Shown here: positions 1 through 8,497 of the stretch, one piece after another | How the letters are laid out: each line of letters starts with the position of its first letter | How positions within the stretch are numbered: position 1 is the first letter of the stretch | DNA from: JAKSSE01 sp045597645 | GTDB taxonomy: Bacteria; Bacillota; Clostridia; Lachnospirales; Lachnospiraceae | NCBI GenBank assembly: GCA_045597645.1 | Contig: JAZLKM010000069.1 | Coordinates: forward strand, 1-24,911 | Length of the DNA: 24,911 nt | Reading direction: 5' to 3' | Notes under the pieces: generated by a model | Seen by the model: only the letters and a program-made list of their open reading frames with translations | Database searches by the model: none | What the model was told of the DNA's origin: nothing | Translations under genes and position numbers: made by a program

Positions 1-260
1 GGCACTAACGCTCACTTAAAGTGGTGAGAGTCGCACCATGTACGTGCGCAAGCCTCGTTAAGTAAATGAGCCCCAACAAAAGTGGATGAATTCTAGAAGA
101 CCACATCGAGTTTCGGAGGAGGGCGCGCAATAAAACATCGCAAAACGAATCGCCCGCAAATCCCGAAGGTGGCTCGCCATGGAGGGAGGATGCATAGCAG
201 TTGCACACAGGCATTGAGAAAGTAACACCAAGTGGATGGTGCGAAAGCGAGCCCCCACCT
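1..260. other. Non-coding, hairpin-rich stretch downstream of the B12 operon
   Basis: I see no convincing protein here: the open frames lack a Shine-Dalgarno sequence and resemble no family. The stretch is rich in inverted repeats. CTCAC 11-15 pairs with GTGAG 24-28, CGCAC 32-36 with GTGCG 44-48, GTGG 82-85 with CCAC 101-104 (enclosing the palindrome TTCTAGAA), and GGGCG 121-125 with CGCCC 151-155. AGGTGGCTCGC 167-177 pairs with 247-260 with only a 3-nt bulge, and encloses a small CACCA/TGGTG hairpin (226-241). The 9-mer AAGTGGATG occurs twice. This could be a structured RNA, an interspersed repeat or a mobile remnant; the sequence alone does not decide. Confidence 0.4.
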
Positions 261-263
261 GCC

Positions 264-293
264 ACAAAAAAAGCAGGGCGAAATGTCCTGCTT
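264..293 (-). terminator. Intrinsic terminator at the end of the cobalamin operon
   Basis: On the minus strand AAGCAGG (293-287) and CCTGCTT (277-271) form a 7-bp stem around a 9-nt loop, followed directly by a run of T residues (270-264). It lies 12 nt past the stop of the last operon gene (306), the expected place for the end of the roughly 20-kb transcript. Confidence 0.88.
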
Positions 294-305
294 GGTAGTG
301 GTCGG

Positions 306-545
306 TTATGAGCGCTTTAGTATGGAATTCACAGCGTCGTAGTTGTCTGGAAGGTGGGGGAAGGTGCAGTCAATACAAGTTTTGATTTGACGACCGTCAC
401 GTTCAATCAGCCTGTAGTCACCTGGACAGTTAGGCATGCTGTACAGAGGACAGTAACAAAAGAGACAGTTTAAGTGATCCTCTCCCTTGTGGCATGGATA
501 ATACTTGCAGTCTCTATTCTCAAAATATTTGTACGAATTATCCAT
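306..545 (-). CDS. Cysteine-rich small domain protein, last gene of the B12 operon
   Basis: A 79-residue protein with eight cysteines (C13, C18, C27, C30, C32, C40, C57, C60) plus H19, H24 and H64, a pattern that suggests binding of a metal or Fe-S cluster. It matches my recollection of the Pfam 'cysteine-rich small domain' (PF04071), which is found near cobalamin genes in archaea and clostridia and whose function is not established. The ATG at 545 is chosen because GGAGG lies 8 nt upstream; longer in-frame starts have no such site. The start overlaps the end of cbiA by 8 nt, so the two are translationally coupled. No signal peptide or membrane segment is visible. A role in cobalt or redox handling during corrin synthesis is inference from position and cysteines only. 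Confidence 0.8.
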   Translation of the reverse strand: MDNSYKYFENRDCKYYPCHKGEDHLNCLFCYCPLYSMPNCPGDYRLIERDGRQIKTCIDCTFPHLPDNYDAVNSILKRS

Positions 546-2001
546 TGCATTTCCTCCAGTCGTAGCATTTGCCGATAAATGCCGACGCAAAATCGACATT
601 GGACGGATAGTATAGATGAGCAAATCCCCACCAGTGATTCTCTCCAATATGTGCAGCTTCCCATGATTTACTGCCCGTCGGCTTTACAGCCATAGCATCA
701 GCTCCGTTATTGGTACTGTCATAGTAGTGAAATTCATGTCCACGGATAGACCTGTTGGGACCAGGAATAAATAATTCATTTGTCTCAGAGATGTTCAGGT
801 AGCCAAAGCGTACTAACTTATCCTGTTTAGCGCAGTGTCCTTCAATTACACCGAGCAGTGGATAGCTCGCGCCGTCTACCTCGATAGCATCGTGCAGATA
901 CATAAAGCCTCCGCATTCCGCCAGTGATGGCATTCCGGCATCTATAGCTGCTCTGATGGATTCTCTCATACTGACATTGTCCGACAGCTGCTTTACGTGA
1001 AGCTCCGGGTAACCGCCTCCGAGAATTATTCCATCCAGGTCCTCGGGAAGAACGCTGTCATGTAGGGGTGAAAATTCCACAATTTTCACGCCAAGCCGCC
1101 TTAATAGATTCAGGTTTTCTTCATAGTAAAAACAAAATGCATCGTCTCTCGCAATTCCGATTTTTATTGGCCGTTCTTGTCCAGCTTTATGTCCTTCTAC
1201 ACACTGTCGAGCCGCTCCTCGCTTCTGCTCTGTTTCTACCACACCAGCTTCTGTCACTTTATACTCTGGTGCTCCCACAACTGACACTTGCTCGCCGCAC
1301 CTGGATATTTCCAGGAGCTTATCTATATCGATGCTATCTGCCATAATTGTGGCTACCGATTCGATGTCTTCCTCGATTTTTGTAATTTCTGATGGAAGCT
1401 TTAGCCCCAGATATCTGCTCTCTATGCTTAGGTTATCTACCTTTGGAAAATATCCAAGCACTTTTATACCAAGTTCTGATTCTATTTGAGTCTTAATGTT
1501 CTTGTAATACATGGGCGACACTTGATTGAGTATCACTGCTTTAATGCGAGCATCGTCATCCATCGCCATAAATCCCTTAATCATGGCTAGTGTAGATCTC
1601 CCCATTCCCCTTGCATTCACCACCAGAACCACTGGTATATCCAATACGCAGGCCAACTCATATGATGAGCCTGCATTGCTATCAACAGATAGGCCATCAT
1701 ACAGTCCCATCACGCCCTCAACCAAAGCGACATCGCACTTTCCGCGACCGTAGGAATTACAGTGCTCCCCGAGTCCGAAAAATATGTCACGAATTTCCTC
1801 TTTCTCTGAAAAAAACAAATCCAGATTCTGCGACTCTATTCCCAAGACTTTTTTATGAAACATCGGGTCAATATAGTCAGGACCGCACTTATATGATTTG
1901 GTCACAAATCCTTTATTTTTCATTACCTGTAGTAATCCACAGGTTATCGTGGTCTTACCACAACCGCTGCCAGTGGCTGCTATCATCAATGCATTTTTCA
2001 T
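538..2001 (-). CDS. cbiA: Cobyrinate a,c-diamide synthase
   Basis: ATP- and glutamine-dependent amidation of the a and c side chains of cob(II)yrinate. The N-terminal dethiobiotin-synthetase-like half carries a P-loop TGSGCGKTT (10-18), the KCGPDYIDP motif near 40 and VEGVMGLYDG near 100. The C-terminal class I glutaminase half carries the nucleophile in LAECGGF (C363) and the late GHEFHYY motif. About 487 residues, a normal length for the family. ATG 2001 is preferred over ATG 2007 because GAGGA lies 6 nt before 2001 but abuts 2007. A less conserved linker (about 235-278) joins the halves. The gene starts 21 nt after the cbiJET stop. CobB of the aerobic pathway is homologous, but the surrounding anaerobic genes favour CbiA. 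Confidence 0.95.
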   Translation of the reverse strand: MKNALMIAATGSGCGKTTITCGLLQVMKNKGFVTKSYKCGPDYIDPMFHKKVLGIESQNLDLFFSEKEEIRDIFFGLGEHCNSYGRGKCDVALVEGVMGLYDGLSVDSNAGSSYELACVLDIPVVLVVNARGMGRSTLAMIKGFMAMDDDARIKAVILNQVSPMYYKNIKTQIESELGIKVLGYFPKVDNLSIESRYLGLKLPSEITKIEEDIESVATIMADSIDIDKLLEISRCGEQVSVVGAPEYKVTEAGVVETEQKRGAARQCVEGHKAGQERPIKIGIARDDAFCFYYEENLNLLRRLGVKIVEFSPLHDSVLPEDLDGIILGGGYPELHVKQLSDNVSMRESIRAAIDAGMPSLAECGGFMYLHDAIEVDGASYPLLGVIEGHCAKQDKLVRFGYLNISETNELFIPGPNRSIRGHEFHYYDSTNNGADAMAVKPTGSKSWEAAHIGENHWWGFAHLYYPSNVDFASAFIGKCYDWRKCNG

Positions 2002-2022
2002 AAGCATTCCTCGACGCCAACT

Positions 2023-4110
2023 CTAATTACATTCGCTGGCAAAATCAAACGAGTACACATACACTGGATTATTTGCGCTCAGCATATGATAATCTCCAAG
2101 CTGCTTTACGCGGCTAACTGCCACCTGCTCTACAACCAGATTTTTTATAGTCATTTTCGGCAAAATCTGTTGCAACTGTGAAATGGTCTCAAGACTCACC
2201 GCATTTATTACAACTCGCATAGCTGGATTCTTCTCACTTAATGTTCGCAAAATTTCATCAATTCTGCCCTTGCTTCCACCTATAAATGCTACATCTGCTG
2301 CCGGTAGCTGGTCGATTCCATCCGGTGCCATAGTCTCAATCACTGCAACATTGCGAAGGCTTGCTTTGCTAACGTTCTGTGATGTCAGTTCCACCGCCTT
2401 GTGATCGCATTCCAGTGCATACACCTTCACCGTCGGCGACAAAGCCCCTACCTGTACCGCTATGGAGCCGCTACCACTTCCAATGTCATATACCACATCA
2501 TTTTCCTTGATATTCATCTGACATACCGAGAGCTTACGCACTGATTCCTTCGTCATCGGGACCTGATCTCTAATGAAGAAATCATCCTCCAGTGCTGGTA
2601 CCAGATATCTAGGCTTAGGCTCTTTTGCCAATATCAGTCCTGTATACAGCCCCTCAGCTTCGACATCACTACACTCTGTAGCGGACAGTACCAGCACTTT
2701 TTCCTGTGGATATGACAATTGGTACCCCAGATAAACAGTATATTCCCCGTCAACCTCGTCCAATATCCGCCCCAACACTTTTATATCCGATACACCGGAT
2801 GCAATAAAAAATGTCTTCTCATTGTGCTTCACTGAATCAATTATCTCTGGAATCCAGCGCTCCATCTCCACACCGTGAAGGCTAATAATCTTACCTTCAT
2901 TCCAGTCCGTTCCAAGTCTGGCTGCCAGCATGGCTATAGACGATATCCCAGGGAGCACCTGCACTTCGCATCTGTCACAATGTTCCAGTGCCTCACACAT
3001 TTTCCTGCATCCACTGTAGAATCCTGTATCTCCGGAAAATAGTACCACTGCTTTTATATCCATATAGCTACTTTGAACCATATCATCAAGCACTGGTATT
3101 ATCTGTTCAGACTGATAATATGGATATTTCGCACACCTGCAATCAACTGATTCAAGCATGCGCTTAGCACCAAAAATCACATCTGCATCTGCGATTGCCA
3201 GCTTCACATCTTCAGTCATCATTTTGCTGCTGCCAGGCCCAATACCGGCGAGTGTGACATGTATATTTCCCTTTACAAATGTCACTCCTAACACTTCCTG
3301 AAGCTTGTTTATCAGGTCGCCCTTAGTCATTCCTATCGCTGAATTACCAGGCACATTGTCCTGTGCAAGAATTCCTGATGTTGCAACCACATCACCATTC
3401 CTTAAGCCAGCATCCTCTGGCCTTCTAATTACGTGTACCGTGACTCCTGCTGCCCTGGCTGCCTCCAGCTTCTCATTTATTCCACCGTTGGTGCCACTCT
3501 CTTTGGTTACCATGTGGCTTACGTTATATTCCCGCAGAATAGCCTCATTCATCTCCCTGGAAAATGGTCCCTGCATAGCTATTATCTGATTGCCCTTTAG
3601 CCCTGCGGCATAGCATAGCTCTAAGCTCTCTATTCCCGGAATAACCCTTGCAAAAAGGCGTTCCTGAACCTGAGGGAATGCGGCATACTTCGCCAGTTCC
3701 TTGCTGCCGGTAGTCAGTAAAATATTTCCCGGAAAATCACACAGAGCCTCTGCGCACCGGGCTGCATCGTCATAGTAGTAAACCCCCTCTAACTCCGGCA
3801 GCTGCTCACAGTTTCTTAGTAGACGCATGTACTTGACCCCAGCTTTTGATGAGCTGGCCATAATGGTAGCTGTCGCCTCCACCGCATAAGGGTGAGTGGC
3901 ATCAACCACAATGTCACAATCGATGTCATGCATCAGCGCAATCATGCCATTTTCATCCAGCCTGCCTGTATGAACAGTAATATAATCCGAAGTATCAAGC
4001 ATCTGCGCTCCATACTCAGTCGCTACGCATACGTGAGCCTGCACCGCGCTTTTTTCAAATAGCTCCGCCAGCTCCCTGCCCTCTGTTGTACCTGCAAAAA
4101 TCAAAACCAT
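2023..4110 (-). CDS. cbiJET: CbiJ-CbiE-CbiT fusion: reductase, C5/C15-methyltransferase and decarboxylase
   Basis: One 695-residue chain holds three enzymes of the anaerobic pathway. Residues 1 to about 255 match cobalt-precorrin-6A reductase CbiJ (FAGTTEGREL near 5, DATHPYA near 70, TGSKEL near 134). About 283-490 match the C5-methyltransferase CbiE, an SAM-dependent tetrapyrrole methylase (GIGPGS at 289, LFSGDTGFYSG at 357). About 510-695 match CbiT, the C15-methyltransferase/decarboxylase with a Rossmann SAM site (YDIGSGSGSI 541-550, ALECD near 574). CbiE-CbiT fusions (like aerobic CobL) are common; adding CbiJ in front is rarer. The start ATG follows the cbiH stop directly, with AGAGAGGG upstream. 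A fusion would let the unstable precorrin-6A to -8 intermediates be passed along. Confidence 0.95.
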   Translation of the reverse strand: MVLIFAGTTEGRELAELFEKSAVQAHVCVATEYGAQMLDTSDYITVHTGRLDENGMIALMHDIDCDIVVDATHPYAVEATATIMASSSKAGVKYMRLLRNCEQLPELEGVYYYDDAARCAEALCDFPGNILLTTGSKELAKYAAFPQVQERLFARVIPGIESLELCYAAGLKGNQIIAMQGPFSREMNEAILREYNVSHMVTKESGTNGGINEKLEAARAAGVTVHVIRRPEDAGLRNGDVVATSGILAQDNVPGNSAIGMTKGDLINKLQEVLGVTFVKGNIHVTLAGIGPGSSKMMTEDVKLAIADADVIFGAKRMLESVDCRCAKYPYYQSEQIIPVLDDMVQSSYMDIKAVVLFSGDTGFYSGCRKMCEALEHCDRCEVQVLPGISSIAMLAARLGTDWNEGKIISLHGVEMERWIPEIIDSVKHNEKTFFIASGVSDIKVLGRILDEVDGEYTVYLGYQLSYPQEKVLVLSATECSDVEAEGLYTGLILAKEPKPRYLVPALEDDFFIRDQVPMTKESVRKLSVCQMNIKENDVVYDIGSGSGSIAVQVGALSPTVKVYALECDHKAVELTSQNVSKASLRNVAVIETMAPDGIDQLPAADVAFIGGSKGRIDEILRTLSEKNPAMRVVINAVSLETISQLQQILPKMTIKNLVVEQVAVSRVKQLGDYHMLSANNPVYVYSFDFASECN

Positions 4111-4833
4111 TTATCTATACCCTCTCTTGGTGACTATTTTGTCACCCTCGATATAGCTCTCAGAGTTCCCCACAAATACTGTGGTGAACATGTTAACTTC
4201 CCTTTTTCTAAGTTCCTCAAGCGTGCATACGATATGTGTCTCACCATCTCTGCCTATATTTTCCACATATCCGCAGGCGCGGGATGGCTTTGCTCCGCAC
4301 TCCAGCATTATGTCGCAGGCACGCTTCAAATAATCCGTTCTCTTTTTGCTTGATGGGTTGTATATAGCCATGGCAAAATCCCCTGCGACGGCGGCTCGTA
4401 TTCTATTTTCTATGGTCTCCCAGCTTGTCATAAGGTCGCTCAGGCTTATAACGCAATAGTCATGATTTAGTGGAGCACCTAGTACTGCCGCACCGCTATT
4501 TGCCGCAGTAATGCCTGGCACAACAGTAATATCAATCCCACTGTACTCTGGCAATAGCTCATACATCAACGATGCTAGGCCATACACGCCAGCATCTCCA
4601 CTGCATACCAACGCCACTGTCCTGCCTGATTTGGCCAGTTCATAACATAGCCTGCATCTGTCAACTTCTTTTGTCATGCCTGTAGTCATGTATTCCTTAT
4701 TGGGAAGCATCGCCTTTACAAGCTGGACGTAGAGAGTATATCCCACTATCACATCACTATTTTGCAGTGCGTTTCTCGCCTGGTCCGTCATATACGCTTC
4801 GCCCCCCGGGCCTATTCCAATTATATAAATCAT
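4111..4833 (-). CDS. cbiH: Cobalt-precorrin-3B C17-methyltransferase
   Basis: Methylates C17 and drives ring contraction to cobalt-precorrin-4 in the anaerobic route. The 240-residue protein has the tetrapyrrole methylase fold: GIGPGG (6-11), LVCSGDAGVYGLA near 75, VVPGITAANSGAA near 104, and the conserved AIYNPSSKKR. The ATG at 4833 is chosen because it gives the family's standard N-terminus (MIYIIGIGPGG), has GGGAAG just upstream, and makes an ATGA overlap with the cbiG stop (4830). An earlier in-frame ATG at 4869 would add 12 unrelated residues. No CbiH-associated extra domain is present. It sits between cbiG and the CbiJET fusion, matching the order of the reactions. Confidence 0.94.
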   Translation of the reverse strand: MIYIIGIGPGGEAYMTDQARNALQNSDVIVGYTLYVQLVKAMLPNKEYMTTGMTKEVDRCRLCYELAKSGRTVALVCSGDAGVYGLASLMYELLPEYSGIDITVVPGITAANSGAAVLGAPLNHDYCVISLSDLMTSWETIENRIRAAVAGDFAMAIYNPSSKKRTDYLKRACDIMLECGAKPSRACGYVENIGRDGETHIVCTLEELRKREVNMFTTVFVGNSESYIEGDKIVTKRGYR

Positions 4834-5894
4834 GCTTCCCACGTTTGTATTCTCGCTTCCCTTTGACATACAGCCAACGTCATGCCATCTCGCGCCACCT
4901 TATTAACCAGCAGCTGTCCACCTTCTCCAGCCAGCTTGGTCGCAGCTCTCTCGCAGACGTTTGATACCCCAGTAATACTTTTGACAAAATCGGAGTCGCT
5001 GAACTCACCTTCTACCTTAGACAGCTCATCTGCTGTGTATGTGAAAAATGGTATCCTGTGCTTAGCAGAAAAATATAATAATCCCTGTTCCTTTGCTTTT
5101 AAATCTATGCTGGCCATGCCTGATACCATATCTATATCTATCTTATGAGCCTTAAGCTCCTGTGTCACAAATTCATTCAGACGTTCAAATGAAGTCCCCT
5201 TCTTGCAGCCTATTCCAAGTACATACGGTTTAAATATAAGCTGTAGCACTTCGCTATTTTCTGGCTTTACGGTAACCTCATTCTTCCCGACCTCTCGTAT
5301 ATCAATTATCACTGCGTCTGGTCTAAGTGCTCCCTCGCTCTGTTTTTTGCATGCCTCAACTATATCTATGCTTTCAGGCACATCTTCTAGCTTGTACTGC
5401 ACCTTCGAATCAATAGCTATCTTTATACGCCCAGCCTTTAACACCTTAGATGAAACCTTCTTTATCCCATCCTTATTGCCGACTCTTAACCCGTTTTTTC
5501 TGGCGAACACATCTACTGCAAAAGCACTATTTACGTCTGTCGATGTAGTAATAACCACTTGACCGCAAGTAATCTCTGCCAGCTGCTTTGCCAGCTCGTT
5601 GGCACCTCCCAAGTGATTGGATAACAAGGGAATCACATACTCTCCCCTCTCATCAACCACAAGCACCGGGCTGTCTGTCAGCTTACTATCTATGCAAGGA
5701 GCAATCAATCTGACAGCAATAGGCACCGCTCCTACAAAAACTATAGGAGCCCCGTAGTAGAATCCCTCACGGACCCAGTCATCTAACCCTTCATCCGCAA
5801 GCCTTCTATCCCATAGATGTGAAGACATTTCCGTCTCAAGCCTATCTATCAGCGTCCATCCTTCATTTGTAAATGCACACGCTCTAATAACCAC
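4830..5894 (-). CDS. cbiG: Cobalt-precorrin-5A hydrolase
   Basis: Opens the delta-lactone of cobalt-precorrin-5A, releasing acetaldehyde. The 354-residue protein shows the three CbiG parts: an N-terminal domain with the hallmark HLGGAN (94-99) and TTSTDVN near 116, a middle region, and a C-terminal domain beginning at YVLGIGCKKGT (224-234). The likely start is GTG at 5894, with GGGGAG 5 nt upstream. An imperfect copy of this whole start region, with its own Shine-Dalgarno and ATG, lies just upstream (5912-5947). The gene ends in an ATGA overlap with cbiH. Confidence 0.93.
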   Translation of the reverse strand: MVIRACAFTNEGWTLIDRLETEMSSHLWDRRLADEGLDDWVREGFYYGAPIVFVGAVPIAVRLIAPCIDSKLTDSPVLVVDERGEYVIPLLSNHLGGANELAKQLAEITCGQVVITTSTDVNSAFAVDVFARKNGLRVGNKDGIKKVSSKVLKAGRIKIAIDSKVQYKLEDVPESIDIVEACKKQSEGALRPDAVIIDIREVGKNEVTVKPENSEVLQLIFKPYVLGIGCKKGTSFERLNEFVTQELKAHKIDIDMVSGMASIDLKAKEQGLLYFSAKHRIPFFTYTADELSKVEGEFSDSDFVKSITGVSNVCERAATKLAGEGGQLLVNKVARDGMTLAVCQREARIQTWEA

Positions 5895-5911
5895 TCCATC
5901 TCCCCTTTAGT

Positions 5912-5947
5912 CTCATTGCACGCGCTCTATTATCCATTCCGACTTCC
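5912..5947 (-). repeat. Imperfect tandem duplicate of the cbiG ribosome-binding and start region
   Basis: Read on the minus strand, this segment and 5872-5904 both consist of a purine-rich Shine-Dalgarno, a 5-nt spacer, a start codon plus G, then TAATAGAGCGCGTGCA or TATTAGAGCGTGTGCA. Aligned by eye, about 26 of 35 positions agree. The upstream copy opens a 17-codon reading frame (MDNRARAMRLK...) that ends inside the start of cbiG. It may be a decayed duplicate of the translation initiation region or a small leader frame coupling cbiF to cbiG. Confidence 0.55.
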
Positions 5948-5949
5948 TT

Positions 5950-6735
5950 TTAGTCGACCTTCCCCTGCCTGTACTCCGTGGAAAAATCTGCCGCATACAG
6001 TCTGGATTTCGCATAATTTGAGGTGCTTATCGCATCCCCAACCAAAATAATTGCAGTTTTAGTGATGTTGTGTTTAGCCGCCACCTGAGGTAGCGTGCTC
6101 ACCTTGCACACATATTTTTCCTCCTCTGGCCATGTAGCCTTGTAAACTATGGCCGCAGGCGTATCTGCGTCATACCCTCCTGCCATAAGTCTCTCGCAAA
6201 GCTCTGGTATCATTGACGCACTAAGGTATATAGCCATGCTGGCGCCATGCGCCGCAAAGCTCTCTATGCTCTCAGCTTTTGGAACCGTTGTCCTGCCTTC
6301 CATTCTGGTAATAATAAGCGACTGAGATACCTCCGGCAGCGTATATTCTAAGTTTAGACTAGATGCCGCTCCAAAGCATGCACTCACTCCGGGGCAGGAA
6401 TCATATTTGATTCCAAGCTCATCCAAGGCATCCATCTGCTCTCTAACAGCCCCATATATGCTTGGCTCACCAGTATGAAGTCTAACCACATTTTGTCCCT
6501 TAGTGTGGCTGGTCTTAATCACATCAACGACCTCTTCGAGAGTCATCTTGGCGCTGTTATATACCATAGCCCCAGGCGCATAATCCAAAAGCTCTGGATT
6601 GACCAAAGAGCCTGCGTATATAACTACATCTGCCTCCTTTAGAAGGTTCACTCCTCGCACTGTAATTAGATCACTAGCCCCAGGGCCAGCCCCCACAAAA
6701 TGCATTCTTATATCTTCACTTGCTACAGTTTCCAA
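5950..6735 (-). CDS. cbiF: Cobalt-precorrin-4 C11-methyltransferase
   Basis: SAM-dependent C11 methylation giving cobalt-precorrin-5A. The tetrapyrrole methylase motifs are clear: GAGPGASDLITVRG from residue 15, VIYAGSLVNPELL near 38 (typical of the CbiF/CobM group), HTGEPSIYGA (87-96) and PGVSACFGAA near 115. At 261 residues it has normal length. Two starts are possible: TTG at 6735 with AAGGGAG 7 nt upstream, and ATG at 6705, which gives the usual family N-terminus but has only a weak site. I list the TTG. It follows cbiD after 26 nt. Confidence 0.93.
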   Translation of the reverse strand: METVASEDIRMHFVGAGPGASDLITVRGVNLLKEADVVIYAGSLVNPELLDYAPGAMVYNSAKMTLEEVVDVIKTSHTKGQNVVRLHTGEPSIYGAVREQMDALDELGIKYDSCPGVSACFGAASSLNLEYTLPEVSQSLIITRMEGRTTVPKAESIESFAAHGASMAIYLSASMIPELCERLMAGGYDADTPAAIVYKATWPEEEKYVCKVSTLPQVAAKHNITKTAIILVGDAISTSNYAKSRLYAADFSTEYRQGKVD

Positions 6736-6761
6736 TGCTAATCTCCCTTATGCCACTAGCC

Positions 6762-7862
6762 TCATCCAACTAGTTCCTTGATAATATCTCTTGCGCCGCT
6801 AGTCTCACCTAACAATCCATGTTCGTTGGAATAGACAACGCACTCTATCTCATATCTTCCCGCCACCCGCTTATTAAGGTAGAAGTCTATCTTTTCCATT
6901 ACGATTTCCATAAATCTCTCTTTAAGTCCCGACTTGATAATTACCTCATATGCAGCATCCGTAGAAACGCATTCCGATATAGCTTTCAATACATCAATGT
7001 CTGCACCGGCCTTGAGCGCACTGCTTATCATCAGCTCAATCCTGCAGTCTGCCTCTTTTGAATGTGTATTCATAATGCCGCCTGACACCTTGATTAATTT
7101 TCCAATGTGACCACACAAAAGGACGCGCTCAAATCCCAAATTGCCTATCATATCCAGCGTCTCGCCAATGTAGTTAGAGCACTTTACGGCCTCATCCAAA
7201 TCATAGCCAAATTCGTTTCTCATAAAATCAAGACCATAGTTGCCTGGTGCGATAGCCACAGCATTTCTGCCCATTTCCTTATTCTGCCCCAGCTCCACCC
7301 GGATAGTGTCTAGAAGGGCCTGATTACTCATAGGCTCCACGATGCCGGTCGTCCCAAGAATGGATATTCCTCCTACTATCCCAAGTCGCGGATTGAAAGT
7401 CTTATCAGCAAGTGACTTGCCACCTGGTACTGATATTGTCACTTTGACAGAGCCCTTGTAATCCATAAGCTCCATGACTTCTCTCACTTCCTTTTCAATC
7501 ATTTGCCTTGGCACAGAGTTGATGGCCGCATTTCCAACAGGTTGGTCCAGACCTGGCTTTGTAACCATACCTACGCCAGCACCGCCACATATTAATACCT
7601 GCCCCAGCTCATCAGACACCATTTCCACCTTGGAATACACTACATAACCTGTAGTGATATCCACGTCGTCGCCACCATCTTTTTCCACACCACAGCTTAC
7701 GAAGTCCTCAGCCAAAGTGATGTCCACTATCTGTGCATGAAAATCAATTCCCTTTGGGGTCGTGATGACAATATTCTCTTTTCTATTCCCGCCAAGTAGC
7801 ATATACGTTGCGGCCTTTGACGCCGCAGCTGCACAGCTGCCTGTAGTAAAGCCATTTCTCAT
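6762..7862 (-). CDS. cbiD: Cobalt-precorrin-5B C1-methyltransferase
   Basis: CbiD supplies the C1 methylation of the anaerobic pathway and is not related to the canonical tetrapyrrole methylases. The 366-residue protein begins with the diagnostic RNGFTTGSCAAAA segment. It contains the family's GGAGVGMVTKPGL stretch near 93, an AINSVPRQM segment near 113, the GTTGIVEPMS region near 170 and LLCGHIGKLIKV near 248. It starts in an ATGA overlap with cbiC (7859-7862) and ends 26 nt before the TTG of cbiF. Confidence 0.95.
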   Translation of the reverse strand: MRNGFTTGSCAAAASKAATYMLLGGNRKENIVITTPKGIDFHAQIVDITLAEDFVSCGVEKDGGDDVDITTGYVVYSKVEMVSDELGQVLICGGAGVGMVTKPGLDQPVGNAAINSVPRQMIEKEVREVMELMDYKGSVKVTISVPGGKSLADKTFNPRLGIVGGISILGTTGIVEPMSNQALLDTIRVELGQNKEMGRNAVAIAPGNYGLDFMRNEFGYDLDEAVKCSNYIGETLDMIGNLGFERVLLCGHIGKLIKVSGGIMNTHSKEADCRIELMISSALKAGADIDVLKAISECVSTDAAYEVIIKSGLKERFMEIVMEKIDFYLNKRVAGRYEIECVVYSNEHGLLGETSGARDIIKELVG

Positions 7863-8497
7863 TTTCTCATCTCATAAAGCACAGCATTGCATATGGCTGC
7901 TGCCACGTTGCTGCCGCCTTTTCGCCCACGGTTAACAATGAACGGTATATCAGTCTCCATAATCAGTTCCTTGGCGTACTCCACGTTGACAAACCCCACT
8001 GGCACACCAATCACAAACTTCGGCGTGAACACCCCGGCATCGTGCATCTCTCTAAGGTTAATTAGGGCTGTTGGCGCATTGCCAATTGCGAAAATCACGT
8101 CCTCACATAGCCTGGCAGCCCGCTCCATACTTACCACTGCCCTTGTAACGCCGCGCTCCTTGGCCTCGATGGCCACATCCTCATCCGCCATAAAGCAGTG
8201 AACCTGACCGCCATACTTTCCGAGCTCAGCTTTATTTATGCCGGAAAGACCCATGTTTGTATCCGTCACAATGTGGGCTCCAGACTTAATCAGTCCGGTC
8301 ATTATCCCAATAGCATTGTCGGAAAAACACAGCGTCCTTGCATAGTCAAAATCAGCCGTAGTGTGGATTGCGCGCTTTATCAAAAACGCCTTGTCCTCAT
8401 CGATGTGAATATTATTGTCCGCCAACTCCTTTGTGATAATCTCGAAGCTCCTTCGCTCTATATCCTGCGGCAATACATGTTCCCTGTTAATACTCAT
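7859..8497 (-). CDS. cbiC: Cobalt-precorrin-8 methylmutase
   Basis: Moves the C11 methyl group to C12, forming cobyrinate. The 212-residue protein has the family's conserved catalytic histidine in IHTTADFDY (H45), the TDTNMGLSGI segment near 79, GNAPTAL near 139 and a late VNRGRKGGSNVAAA motif. Length is normal. It overlaps both neighbours by ATGA (8494-8497 and 7859-7862), indicating tight translational coupling. Confidence 0.96.
   Translation of the reverse strand: MSINREHVLPQDIERRSFEIITKELADNNIHIDEDKAFLIKRAIHTTADFDYARTLCFSDNAIGIMTGLIKSGAHIVTDTNMGLSGINKAELGKYGGQVHCFMADEDVAIEAKERGVTRAVVSMERAARLCEDVIFAIGNAPTALINLREMHDAGVFTPKFVIGVPVGFVNVEYAKELIMETDIPFIVNRGRKGGSNVAAAICNAVLYEMRK

Noticed and set aside
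5..265. An 86-codon minus-strand frame at the left edge
   Set aside because: No ribosome-binding site, no family resemblance, and the DNA is explained better by repeated inverted pairs.
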